Assembly: GCA_045628945.1 (NCBI GenBank) | Contig: JAZQQG010000016.1 | Location: forward strand, 10,057-74,056 | Direction of reading: 5' to 3' | DNA length: 64,000 nt | Source: RGIG4034 sp045628945 | GTDB taxonomy: Bacteria; Bacillota; Clostridia; Lachnospirales; Lachnospiraceae | In this document: positions 25,364 to 34,064 of the stretch, one piece after another | How the letters are laid out: each line of letters begins with the position of its first letter | Position numbering within the stretch: the stretch's first letter is position 1 | Position numbers and translations under genes: made by a program | Notes under the pieces: model-generated | What the model was told of the DNA's origin: nothing | Seen by the model: the letters and a program-made list of their open reading frames with translations, nothing else | The model's database searches: none

Positions 25364-25392
25364 ATGATAGCTCATTTATCCGATAAAATCAA
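25364..25392 (-). promoter_or_regulatory. alaS promoter
   Basis: TTGATT (25392-25387), 17-base spacer, TATCAT (25369-25364) on the minus strand. The leader of about 70 bases includes a small GTCTGA/TCAGAC hairpin at 25314-25328. Confidence 0.7.
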
Positions 25393-25446
25393 TGAGAACC
25401 TACACAGAATACGCACTTATGGCGTTTCATTCGAAAGGAAACAACT

Positions 25447-26493
25447 ATGGTAACCGTTTCGGTCTGCATGATTGTCAAAAATGAAGCTGCAATCCTATCG
25501 CGATGCTTAGATTCGCTTCAGGGAATCTACGATGAATTAATCATTGTCGACACCGGTTCTACGGACCGCACCGTCGAGATTGCAAAAAGCTATACGGACA
25601 AGGTATATTCATTCCCCTGGGTCAACGACTTTAGTGCCGCTCGCAACGAATCCCTGCGTCACGCAACAAGCGACTATCTCTATGTGGTGGATGCGGATGA
25701 GGTACTGACCCCGGAGGGCCGCAAGCTGTTATCCGAATACAAGAACCATCTGCTGGAAAAAGAAAACCCGGATATCGTGCAGATGTATTACACGAATCAG
25801 TTGTCTTTTAACACGGTCTATAACTACGATGAAGAGCTTCGGCCGAAGCTCTATAAGCGAAGTGCCGGTTTTCGTTTTGAGAATCCGGTGCACGAAGCGG
25901 TTCGGGTACTGGACTCCCATAAAGTCCTTACCAGCGAGATTCGTATTAAACATCTGCCCCAGAGTCTCCACGGAAGCCGTGACCTGGCAATTTTCGTGGA
26001 AAAATACGGGAAGGAAGACTCGCCTTCCATGAATGCCCATCTGACGGACCAATATGCAAGAGAACTCTTCATCTGCGGACAGGCGGCGGATTTTTACGAT
26101 GCCGAGACCGCGTTTTTGCATGTTCTGCAGGATCCGAACGCAGAGGAGGCCATGTTAAAAAAAGCCGCTCTGGTACTCATGCAACTGGGGGCTTTTCGAG
26201 GAAACCTCCCTGAGCTTATGAAATACAGTCTCAAGGTCCTTGCCATGGAAGGCTGCAGTGAAGCTTTCTGCATTCTCGGCGATTACTATTATGAAAACGG
26301 CGACTTCGAAGAAGCCGCCATTTGGTATTATAATGCTGCTTATGAAGTTCTCCCCCTACTCACCATTCGTGCCGGGAAGGAGTTGCCCCTTACGGGTCTT
26401 GTCAAAACCTATCAAGCCCTGGGACTCCCCGAGGTTGCCGCTGATTATGAATCACAGCTTAACTCGAACGGTGCCAACGGAAGCTTACTCTGA
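25447..26493 (+). CDS. family 2 glycosyltransferase with C-terminal helical repeats
   Basis: A 348-residue cytosolic GT2 enzyme. The GT-A domain has VSVCMIVKNEAAILSRCLDSL, the nucleotide-binding VDTGSTDRT and a DAD metal motif (VVDADEVL), followed by FSAARN. Residues about 215-340 form TPR-like helices. Such GT2-TPR proteins glycosylate surface proteins, flagellin or peptides in Firmicutes; the acceptor is not evident. AAAGGAA lies 6 bases before the ATG. It is one of few plus-strand genes, and its last 49 bases overlap the convergent acetylesterase gene. Confidence 0.88.
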   Translation: MVTVSVCMIVKNEAAILSRCLDSLQGIYDELIIVDTGSTDRTVEIAKSYTDKVYSFPWVNDFSAARNESLRHATSDYLYVVDADEVLTPEGRKLLSEYKNHLLEKENPDIVQMYYTNQLSFNTVYNYDEELRPKLYKRSAGFRFENPVHEAVRVLDSHKVLTSEIRIKHLPQSLHGSRDLAIFVEKYGKEDSPSMNAHLTDQYARELFICGQAADFYDAETAFLHVLQDPNAEEAMLKKAALVLMQLGAFRGNLPELMKYSLKVLAMEGCSEAFCILGDYYYENGDFEEAAIWYYNAAYEVLPLLTIRAGKELPLTGLVKTYQALGLPEVAADYESQLNSNGANGSLL

Positions 26494-28058
26494 TTATAGA
26501 ACCATACCGTGCCGTAGTTCGTCCAAAGATAGCGAACGCCGCACGGTTTTTCTATGCCCTCAGCGCGAAGGGTAACCGTATGATTCACCACCCGCACTTC
26601 GGTAGCAGGAAGATACTCTCCCGCTTCATTTCTCACTTCAAATCCTTTCGCCGCCTCCGGAATCGACAGATAGGAAAGGCTTTCTTCCGCGCGTGTCGGT
26701 TGTACCAGTAAGCCCTCCTTTGCATTGGCCATGGAGATGATGATTTGATCTCCGACACAGTCAATCTCTGCCGGAGCAGGACCGTAGGATTCCTCTATGC
26801 TGCCCTTTCCGTACAGATTAAAAAGTGCCAGTCTGGCAAGACGATTTGCCACGATTCTCTTTTCCTTCGGATGGATTTCATTCCATTCCCCCTGATCGAT
26901 GCAGACCGCCACATAGCACTTCGGAAGTTCGGTACATACCTCCATCTGGGCCTTTCGGATGATCGGCCAGTTCTTCTTGTCCGGTTCCCCTTTGTAGCGA
27001 TGCATCGGAAGCTGAACATAGAGAAACGGAAGCTCCTCATCCATGAATTCCGCTCTCCATTCCCGAATCAAGTCAGTAAAAAGAGCATGATAGGATTCTG
27101 GCTTATGATCGTCACTCTCGCCCTGATAATAAATGACTCCGCGAAGTCCGTAGGGGCACACCCGCGACAGCATCGTCTCATGCAAGCCCCCGGGACGATA
27201 AGGATTCTTACAGTTCATAGGACCAGGATACAGACAGGGACCCAGAATCGTTTGCACCTCATCCCAGGTAATCTCCGGATTCTTTGTATAGAGTTCCCCG
27301 CAGCGGCGGTCCCATTCCGTATGCTTGGCAAGATAGGTATCATAGGCCACGATCTGCTCTTCCTCTTCCTTGCCTGCGATGGCTTCCTCATATTCTGTCA
27401 CATAGGAACGCGTCTCAGGGTTTGCGGCAATCACTTCTCTTCTCATCCAGGCCGAAGCGGAGGTTCCTCCCCAGTTACAGCCGATGATTCCAACCGGACA
27501 ATCCAATTGATTCGAAAGCTCCCTTGCAAAAAAGAAGCCCACCGCCGACCATGCCTTGGCATCCTCTTTTGAAAAAAGCGTCCAACCGTCCGTACGGGAA
27601 TGATCAAAGAAAGCCTGATCCAAATAGGACTCCTTTCGGGTGTAATAGAATCGCACCCGACAGTTCTTCTCGGTTGCCAGAATCTGCTTTCCATCCAGAG
27701 CATTCTGAAGTTCCAGTTCCATATTGGACTGACCGCCGGCAAGATAGACTTCTCCGAATACCACATCGCGATAGATTGTCTCCGTCTCACCGTCCGTAAT
27801 ATGAAGTTCGTAATTCTCCAGACCATGCTCGGAGGTTACCGCAGGAAGTGTAATCAAAAAGCGCTGCGACCCTTCTTCGATCACCGTGCTTCCTTCCCGC
27901 ACTACCTGTCCGTCAAGGGTGAGGGTTGCCCGAAGGGATACGCCGGGTCTTCCTTCTCCGAACAGATGAATCTCTTTATCCCTTTGCAAAACGCAATGAT
28001 CCGAGAAAACGGGATATAAACAAAACGTTTCCTTTTCTCTGAGAAACTGTCCTTTCAT
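26445..28058 (-). CDS. SGNH carbohydrate acetylesterase (sialate O-acetylesterase family)
   Basis: A 537-residue protein without signal peptide. An N-terminal beta domain (FSDHCVLQRDKEIHLFG) precedes the SGNH hydrolase: the nucleophile block AGGQSNMELEL, GIIGCNWGGTSASAWM, the YYQGESD block and the C-terminal Asp/His region NEIHPKEKRIVANRLARLAL. Family members remove O-acetyl groups from sialic acids or xylo-/manno-oligosaccharides. With GH3 and GH10 enzymes nearby, deacetylation of imported plant oligosaccharides is the likelier role. The ATG overlaps the stop of the serine hydrolase (ATGA). The 3' end overlaps the plus-strand glycosyltransferase. Confidence 0.88.
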   Translation of the reverse strand: MKGQFLREKETFCLYPVFSDHCVLQRDKEIHLFGEGRPGVSLRATLTLDGQVVREGSTVIEEGSQRFLITLPAVTSEHGLENYELHITDGETETIYRDVVFGEVYLAGGQSNMELELQNALDGKQILATEKNCRVRFYYTRKESYLDQAFFDHSRTDGWTLFSKEDAKAWSAVGFFFARELSNQLDCPVGIIGCNWGGTSASAWMRREVIAANPETRSYVTEYEEAIAGKEEEEQIVAYDTYLAKHTEWDRRCGELYTKNPEITWDEVQTILGPCLYPGPMNCKNPYRPGGLHETMLSRVCPYGLRGVIYYQGESDDHKPESYHALFTDLIREWRAEFMDEELPFLYVQLPMHRYKGEPDKKNWPIIRKAQMEVCTELPKCYVAVCIDQGEWNEIHPKEKRIVANRLARLALFNLYGKGSIEESYGPAPAEIDCVGDQIIISMANAKEGLLVQPTRAEESLSYLSIPEAAKGFEVRNEAGEYLPATEVRVVNHTVTLRAEGIEKPCGVRYLWTNYGTVWFYNQSKLPLAPFELSCDS

Positions 28059-29257
28059 CGTTCAACTCCTTCTGCTTCATACAATACTTTTTTTAATTCC
28101 TGAAGAGGCTTCGGGCCGTTCGTACAGGCGGTCTGAATCATGTAGAGGAAAGTGATTTTTTCTACCGGATCCACATAGAAATAGTTTCCGGTCCAACCGT
28201 CCCAACCAAATTCGCCGATTTTTCCGGCAACCGCCTTTTCAGGGTCCTCCAAAACACGCATCAATCCACCGTAACCGTACCCCTCGCAGGAATCCCAGTT
28301 GAAGGTCTTTCGCTGGTCCTTGGTTAAGTGGTTCGTGGCAAGGAAATGAATCGCTTCCGCCGAGACAATCCGTTCTCCGGTAAGTGGATTGATTCCCTCC
28401 AGGGCAAGCATTCTTGCAAAATGCTCATAATCCTCCATGGTGGACACTAAACCTGCGCCGCCGATTTCAAAGGAGGGCGGATTCTGATATCGGTTATAAA
28501 TTCCCAGGTGCTCCCAGGTAAGAGGATTTAACGCCCCTTTCTCATCGCGAATATACACCTGGGCGAATCGTTCTCTTTTCTCTGCGGGCACCCAAAATGC
28601 GGTATCCGACATCTGAAGCGGTCCAAACAATTTCTCCTCCAGAAAAGAAGAATACTTTTTACCGCTTGCGACTTCAATAACGGCGGCAATCACATCCGCG
28701 CCGGCCGAATAATACCACGCTTCTCCCGGCTGATACAAAAGAGGATTCCGACCGATAGCATTACACATCTCCACGGTAGAAACGGTTTCCCCGGCACGCA
28801 TCTTCTCGTAGAAGCGGTCAAAAACCTTGCACATTTCCCTCTCCGGCTCATACCACTGATCCGGATACACAAGTCCTGCCGTCATGGTAAGAAGGTCATA
28901 TAAGGTCGATGGTCTTTTCACAGGAATCAGACCGTTCTCGGTATAGACCTGCTGGTCTGTAAATCCCTCCAGATATGTTGCTACCGGATCCTCCAGCGAC
29001 ACCAGTCCCTCCTCCACGGCAATCATCAGGGCAACGGCCGTGACGGGCTTGGTCATACTGTACATTCGATAGATGGTGTCCTTCGCAATGGGACGTTTTT
29101 CCTCTGCGTCTGCGTATCCAAAGCACTCATCATAGAGAAGTTCTCCCTCCTTACGAATGCGAAGATGTCCGCCCTTCATAAGGTCGGTCGCCACCTGCTT
29201 ACGCATCAGATCGGACAATCGGTTTGCTTTGCTCTCATTCCATATCCAATCAGCCAT
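28055..29257 (-). CDS. serine hydrolase of the beta-lactamase/esterase class C fold
   Basis: A 400-residue protein starting MADWIWNE. The longer frame extends into the GH3 gene and is rejected. The catalytic SxxK motif is YSMTKPV and the second motif is YYSAG, as in EstB-type esterases; a WTGNY segment near the C-terminus is in the place of the KTG box. No signal peptide, so it acts inside the cell. The start overlaps the GH3 stop by 8 bases, and the end overlaps the acetylesterase start. Probably a cytosolic ester hydrolase serving the oligosaccharide pathway; drug resistance is unlikely. Confidence 0.85.
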   Translation of the reverse strand: MADWIWNESKANRLSDLMRKQVATDLMKGGHLRIRKEGELLYDECFGYADAEEKRPIAKDTIYRMYSMTKPVTAVALMIAVEEGLVSLEDPVATYLEGFTDQQVYTENGLIPVKRPSTLYDLLTMTAGLVYPDQWYEPEREMCKVFDRFYEKMRAGETVSTVEMCNAIGRNPLLYQPGEAWYYSAGADVIAAVIEVASGKKYSSFLEEKLFGPLQMSDTAFWVPAEKRERFAQVYIRDEKGALNPLTWEHLGIYNRYQNPPSFEIGGAGLVSTMEDYEHFARMLALEGINPLTGERIVSAEAIHFLATNHLTKDQRKTFNWDSCEGYGYGGLMRVLEDPEKAVAGKIGEFGWDGWTGNYFYVDPVEKITFLYMIQTACTNGPKPLQELKKVLYEAEGVER

Positions 29258-32051
29258 AGATGTAATCCGAATAACTTGCACCACCCCAAGGAAGGTACGG
29301 GTCATATTCCTTTTCAAAAGTGAACTTCATATTTTTCAGTTTCAGGCCACCCTGTGCAAAATAGAGTCGCATAATACCGAACTTGGCACTTAACAGAATC
29401 TTACGACGAATGGTGACGTCTTTCCCGTCCGAACCATGGAAGGAGAAGCTTCCTCCCGGAATACTCTGGAAGAATACGCCGACCGTGAACTGCGACAATT
29501 CGGAGGCATCCGCACTGGCTGTCATATCAAGATAATAGCAGCCACGCTCCACAGCATCCAGGCCAAGCACAAAGCTGGTACCCTTGGTGGTATCCACCTC
29601 ACTTAAGTCAATGACCGAACCGTCCTTTACCTCGTAATAGATCACCTTCGAAGGATCAAAATCCTCCGTCTCTTCGGAGTAATTCAACACCTCCAGATCA
29701 ATCGGTTCGCCCAGCATTCGCTTCATGGTGTTCAGTTTCATCAGTAAACCGCAGATATTGCCGGCCATTCTGGCAAGCTGACCGCGGGTAATGGTACCTG
29801 CCTCTAACTCCCGAAGCGTATCATCGTCGGTTGAGTTGTTCTGTGCATCCGGGCAAACCGCATAGAAATCATTCTGTGCAAGAACCAGACGCGAAAAGGT
29901 ATTTTTGCGAATCAGCGCGCCGCGATCACCGATATTGGCCCACCAGTCGGTCATAACGATTCCCCGGAAGCCCCACTCATTACGCAGGATACAGGTATTC
30001 AAGTCATGGCGACCGTTGGTCCAGGTACCGTTTACGGCACCGTAGGTCGTCATAACGGAATCTGCGCCGCCTTCCTTCACTGCAATCTCATAGCCCTTCA
30101 GATAGATTTCACGCAGTGCTCGCTCCGATACCACCGAATCCATTCCATGACGGTTATGCTCACGGTTGTTCGCACAGAAATGCTTCAAGGTTCCGGTTAC
30201 TCCGGCACTGTGAAGTCCACGAATCTGCGCCGCCGCCATCTTACCGGTAATCAGAGGATCCTCACTGAAATATTCGAAATTTCGTCCGTTTAAGGCATAG
30301 CGATGAATATTGATTCCGGGCCCCAACAAAACGTCCACATGATTCTTGGTCATTTCCATTCCCAGATAGGAATACAGTTTTTCGTTCTGGTCCGGATTCC
30401 AGGTACATGCCAAAAGAGTACCGTTCGGAAGACTAAAGGCTCTCGTTCCGCAGTCCAAACGCATGCCGGAAGGTCCATCGGAACAACATCCGCAGGGAAC
30501 ACCAAGTTCCTTAAGAGTCGGGCTGATTCCACCGAAAGCGGCCGCCGTACCGGGAGTAACCTTCGGACTTCCCATTCCTTCTCCACGGATAATTGCAGAC
30601 AAATCCTCGTCGGTCATCTGGGCAACAAAGTCCTCCATGGATGCCTTCCCCTCCCGTACATCCTTCAATCGAATGCCGGTATCTCCCGTGTAAGGCTTGT
30701 GGGAAGGACAATCCTCTTTTGCAACCTTCGCATCGGAATACTCCGGGAACACAACACTTCTCCAGGCGGTTGTATAACCTCCTTCCACTGCAACGGGATA
30801 GAGTCGATCGAATTTCTGAATCGGTGCCATCTGCATGGAAAGTTTCTCAACAAGTACGGTATCCGACACCTCCACGGTACCGGCTACTACCGCATCACGA
30901 CAGTTCGCACCCACATAATAGGTATAGGTTCCGGCTTCCAATACATAGGAACTCTGATATTCGGTCAGGCCGGTATCATCATAAGAGGCAATCGTTGCAT
31001 CCGGAACGGATAAGAGAATCGTTTCACTTTCACCGGGTGCCAGGTCTTTGGTTTTGGCAAAAGCAGCTAAGGATCTTGCGGGCTTCCCCAATACGCCCTG
31101 CGGACATTCCACATAGACCTGAACAACCTCCTTGCCGACAGCCGAACCGGTGTTGGTCACCTTCACCTCCATGGTTGTCACAATGTCTTTCCGGACCGGT
31201 GCGTTCAAAAGTTCCGTGGAAAACGTAGTATAGGAAAGACCGTAACCGAAGGGGAAACGTACCGCCTCTTTGTCAAAGGTCTCAAAATAGCGATAGCCGA
31301 CATAAATATCTTCTGCGTAGATGCTCTCCTCATGGTCGGAGAAGTTCTCGGTAACGGGAGAACGATTCAGGTCCTTCAGAATCGTATCCGCCAGACGACC
31401 GCCGGGATTCTCAATGCCAAGAAGCACATCCACGGTCCCGTAGGCTCCCTGCTCTCCACCCTGCCATGCATAAAGAATGGCATCCGGATTCACTTCCATC
31501 ATTTCTTCCAGGTCAAGAACGGCACTGACATTCATCACAACTACCATCTTCGCAAAAGCATTACGAACCCTGCGAAGCATTGCCACTTCCTTATCGGAAA
31601 GACGATACGCGCCGGGAGCATTCGCATAATCCTGCTCCTCTCCTGCCGTACGACCGATGATTACGATTGCCACATCGGAAGATGCAGCGGCCGCCGTGGC
31701 AACCTCCTCCGTAAGTTCCATCTCTTCCTGACTCCAGGGCTCCGAACCGAAACCGACACCGTTTACAAAGGGATGTTCTTTTTCGTATTCCGCATAAACC
31801 GTGCGAAGTTCTTCATTCAGGGTGACTCCTGCGGCTTCAAGCGCCTCCGGAATCGTGGCAACATGAGGAACATTTACCATACCACCGGACCCGGTTCCGC
31901 TCTTGTAGTAATGATTCTGAATGCGTCCGAAAACCGAAAGCTTCGTATCCTTCGAAAGAGGCAGCACCCCACCGTCATTTTTTAACAGGACAATTCCTTC
32001 CGCAACCGTATGTCTTGCACATTTCTCATACTCCAACCAATCCAATACCAT
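29250..32051 (-). CDS. GH3 glycosidase with swapped domain order
   Basis: A 933-residue cytosolic glycoside hydrolase. The domain usually at the C-terminus comes first (residues about 1-280: AEGIVLLKNDGGVLPL, GRTAGEEQD, GGRLADT, RFPFGYGLSYTTF). A fibronectin type III-like domain follows (about 295-385), then the TIM-barrel domain (about 470-780) with GPGINIHR, KHFCANN and the nucleophile D702 in GIVMTDWWA. About 130 further residues form a beta-rich tail. This inverted order is known for beta-glucosidases of Butyrivibrio and Ruminococcus, so it is a natural arrangement and not an assembly error. Substrate: beta-glucosides or xylosides by family. Confidence 0.93.
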   Translation of the reverse strand: MVLDWLEYEKCARHTVAEGIVLLKNDGGVLPLSKDTKLSVFGRIQNHYYKSGTGSGGMVNVPHVATIPEALEAAGVTLNEELRTVYAEYEKEHPFVNGVGFGSEPWSQEEMELTEEVATAAAASSDVAIVIIGRTAGEEQDYANAPGAYRLSDKEVAMLRRVRNAFAKMVVVMNVSAVLDLEEMMEVNPDAILYAWQGGEQGAYGTVDVLLGIENPGGRLADTILKDLNRSPVTENFSDHEESIYAEDIYVGYRYFETFDKEAVRFPFGYGLSYTTFSTELLNAPVRKDIVTTMEVKVTNTGSAVGKEVVQVYVECPQGVLGKPARSLAAFAKTKDLAPGESETILLSVPDATIASYDDTGLTEYQSSYVLEAGTYTYYVGANCRDAVVAGTVEVSDTVLVEKLSMQMAPIQKFDRLYPVAVEGGYTTAWRSVVFPEYSDAKVAKEDCPSHKPYTGDTGIRLKDVREGKASMEDFVAQMTDEDLSAIIRGEGMGSPKVTPGTAAAFGGISPTLKELGVPCGCCSDGPSGMRLDCGTRAFSLPNGTLLACTWNPDQNEKLYSYLGMEMTKNHVDVLLGPGINIHRYALNGRNFEYFSEDPLITGKMAAAQIRGLHSAGVTGTLKHFCANNREHNRHGMDSVVSERALREIYLKGYEIAVKEGGADSVMTTYGAVNGTWTNGRHDLNTCILRNEWGFRGIVMTDWWANIGDRGALIRKNTFSRLVLAQNDFYAVCPDAQNNSTDDDTLRELEAGTITRGQLARMAGNICGLLMKLNTMKRMLGEPIDLEVLNYSEETEDFDPSKVIYYEVKDGSVIDLSEVDTTKGTSFVLGLDAVERGCYYLDMTASADASELSQFTVGVFFQSIPGGSFSFHGSDGKDVTIRRKILLSAKFGIMRLYFAQGGLKLKNMKFTFEKEYDPYLPWGGASYSDYIYG

Positions 32052-32078
32052 AAATCCTTCTCCCTTCCCGTCTCTGTA

Positions 32079-32645
32079 CTAAATATCCTTCTTCGTCTCA
32101 ATGCGGTATGCCTGAGCCAACCCGATTATGATAAACAGAATTCCCAGAACAATACTGAGTCCGATTCTCGGAATCTTGCATACTCCGTGTAAAAAAGCAT
32201 ACAGCAACATATGTAACGGGCATAAAAAGCTAAACAATGCCATTTCCTGCAGATTAAACCAAAGGGCCAGTTGCTTATCCATGGCAAATATTAAAATATA
32301 AATTCCCAAACCTACCACAAAGATTCCCACAAGAATCGGAACGCTCCACTTACGATGTAAAATGGTCTGCATATGCATCGTGGTCCAGACAAGAGCCACA
32401 ATGACCGAGCCGAAGCGGCATAATATCCAGGTAATAACGGTTGTTCTCGTCTCCGGGTGTTCCAGATACAACAACAGGAATCCAAACATCCCGGCAAGGA
32501 TTGCGAGCGTGATGCTCTTTAAATAGATTCCGACCACGACGGCTGCCGCAATGGCAAGTGCAAAATGAAAAATAACCAAGGGGAGACGTTCCCAAAGCCG
32601 ACTTTTTTCGGTTGCGGTTGTTTGCTGCTTATCTTGTTTTGACAT
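32079..32645 (-). CDS. polytopic membrane protein, unknown function
   Basis: A 188-residue protein with a charged N-terminus (about 18 residues) and six hydrophobic segments spanning most of its length, ending in a short basic tail. The ATG at 32645 is preferred because GGAGG lies 8 bases before it; the ATG at 32660 has no ribosome site. The start overlaps the HAD gene stop by 17 bases. No family signature is recognised. Its place at the head of a carbohydrate operon might suggest a membrane role in uptake or signalling, but nothing in the sequence shows this. Confidence 0.75.
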   Translation of the reverse strand: MSKQDKQQTTATEKSRLWERLPLVIFHFALAIAAAVVVGIYLKSITLAILAGMFGFLLLYLEHPETRTTVITWILCRFGSVIVALVWTTMHMQTILHRKWSVPILVGIFVVGLGIYILIFAMDKQLALWFNLQEMALFSFLCPLHMLLYAFLHGVCKIPRIGLSIVLGILFIIIGLAQAYRIETKKDI

Positions 32646-33312
32646 TCGTATTTCCTCCATCCTGTAACACTATCCTTGCAACCTCCGCAGGTGTGTTCGC
32701 CATAAGCGTTGCTCCATTTTCAATCAAAAAAGCACGTTCACGAAATCCCCAGGTCACTGCAATGCAGGGAAGCTGTGCATTCTTAGCCGTTAAAAGATCC
32801 ACATCCGAGTCCCCAATATAGATTGCCCGGTTTGCGGATATGTTCAGGCGTCGTAGAATTTCATTCACCATATCGGGGCTTGGCTTACGAGAGAACTCCT
32901 CACGTTCCCCAAGAGCGGCATCAAACAGACCATCATAATAATCTTTGCACAGATTCTGAACCGCAAAATCTGCTTTATTGGATACAACAGCCGTCTGAAT
33001 ACCGTTGTCGCGCAGCAACCGTAACAGTTCTACAATCCCTTCATAAGGTCTTGTCTTAATGGCACAGTGACCATCATAATAAGCCTTAAATGCCACAAAA
33101 GCCCTCTCAATATTCTCCTCGTCCGTATCCTGCGGCAATGCCCGTTTAAGCAGCATACGAATTCCGTTTCCGACGAAGCTTTTTGTTTCCGCAATCGAAC
33201 GAAGCGGATACCCCTGCATTTTCAGTACATAATTCAATGTGTCATGAAGATCTTCTAGGGTGTCAAGTATCGTTCCATCCATATCAAAAATAGCTAAATC
33301 ATACTGTCTCAT
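32629..33312 (-). CDS. HAD-superfamily phosphatase (phosphoglycolate phosphatase-like)
   Basis: A 227-residue HAD hydrolase. Motif I is FDMDGTILDT, motif II VVSNKAD, motif III lies around KPSPDMV and motif IV is YIGDSDVD. A helical cap of about 70 residues follows motif I, as in Gph and beta-phosphoglucomutase-like enzymes. In an operon with glycosidases, a sugar phosphatase is as likely as a glycolate phosphatase. The ATG at 33312 has no Shine-Dalgarno and lies 7 bases after a TATAAT box, so the message may be leaderless. Confidence 0.88.
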   Translation of the reverse strand: MRQYDLAIFDMDGTILDTLEDLHDTLNYVLKMQGYPLRSIAETKSFVGNGIRMLLKRALPQDTDEENIERAFVAFKAYYDGHCAIKTRPYEGIVELLRLLRDNGIQTAVVSNKADFAVQNLCKDYYDGLFDAALGEREEFSRKPSPDMVNEILRRLNISANRAIYIGDSDVDLLTAKNAQLPCIAVTWGFRERAFLIENGATLMANTPAEVARIVLQDGGNTNVKTR

Positions 33313-33319
33313 AGAACAT

Positions 33320-33349
33320 ATTATACACGGAAAAAGCAATAAAAAACAA
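33320..33349 (-). promoter_or_regulatory. promoter of the HAD-GH3-esterase operon
   Basis: TTGTTT (33349-33344), 18-base spacer, TATAAT (33325-33320) on the minus strand. The -35 box is part of the T-run of the preceding terminator, and the -10 box ends 7 bases before the ATG. Confidence 0.65.
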
Positions 33350-33370
33350 GGTGGCAGCCACCACCTTGTC
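33343..33370 (-). terminator. terminator of the tyrS-PAP2 unit
   Basis: Minus-strand ACAAGGTGG / CCACCTTGT stem with a six-base loop, followed by TTTTTATTG, just after the PAP2 stop. Confidence 0.9.
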
Positions 33371-33374
33371 CTGT

Positions 33375-34052
33375 CTAAATTGTTGTTTTTTTACTGTGAA
33401 TAATAGTCATGATTCCCGCATAAAGGTAAGCGATTCCAAAGCCCAAAAGAACACCGCCGACAATATCCGTAAACCAGTGAACACCGCTGTACAGGCGTCC
33501 GACAATCATAAGCACCACGCAAACCGCGCAAGCAAGCTCTAACATCCACGCAAGCTTTAAGTTATGAATCTTCTCCCGAATCTGGTAAACCGCCGTCATC
33601 ATAACCACAATCACAAGCATGGTATGGGAGGAAGGATACGATGCCTCCAGCCCTTCCGCCGGATCCAGAATCATCGGGCGATAGTTAATCACCAAAGCCT
33701 CAAAAAGGACATAGAAACCGGCCATCAAGCCATAGGTACTCGCTAGAATCAGAAGAGAAATATCCACCTTCTTAATACTTTTTCTCCGAATCAGCTGTAC
33801 CGCACCCACAACGCCAAACACCACGGCGGTAAGAATGGCAATGTAGCCGATACCCTGCGTTAACCGATACCAGACGCGATTATAATCCGTCACCAGATAG
33901 AATGCTCTGTTCAGGTTCCAGAGACCGATTTTGGATCCCTCCGGTCCCTTCGGTGCCACATCCACCGTCTTCACAATCACCGTAAAGATTGCAAACAGCA
34001 CCAGGAAAACAATTCCCGCAAAGAACGAGTAATTCTTTTTTTGCTTATCCAT
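33375..34052 (-). CDS. PAP2-family membrane phosphatase
   Basis: A 225-residue integral membrane protein with about six hydrophobic helices. The phosphatase motifs are present but the first is short: INYRPM (partial motif 1), YPSSHTM (motif 2, with the acid/base His) and RLYSGVHWFTDIVGG (motif 3). Members dephosphorylate undecaprenyl diphosphate or phosphatidic/phosphatidylglycerol phosphate at the outer face. It lies 12 bases downstream of tyrS and ends at a terminator. Confidence 0.88.
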   Translation of the reverse strand: MDKQKKNYSFFAGIVFLVLFAIFTVIVKTVDVAPKGPEGSKIGLWNLNRAFYLVTDYNRVWYRLTQGIGYIAILTAVVFGVVGAVQLIRRKSIKKVDISLLILASTYGLMAGFYVLFEALVINYRPMILDPAEGLEASYPSSHTMLVIVVMMTAVYQIREKIHNLKLAWMLELACAVCVVLMIVGRLYSGVHWFTDIVGGVLLGFGIAYLYAGIMTIIHSKKTTI

Positions 34053-34064
34053 ACAGGCCCTTCC

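Noticed and set aside
25289..25446. T-box riboswitch upstream of alaS
   Set aside because: The leader from the promoter is only about 70 bases and lacks the T-box sequence and an antiterminator.
28055..29257. drug-resistance beta-lactamase
   Set aside because: SxxK and YxA motifs fit, but there is no signal peptide and the operon is for carbohydrate use, so an esterase is likelier.
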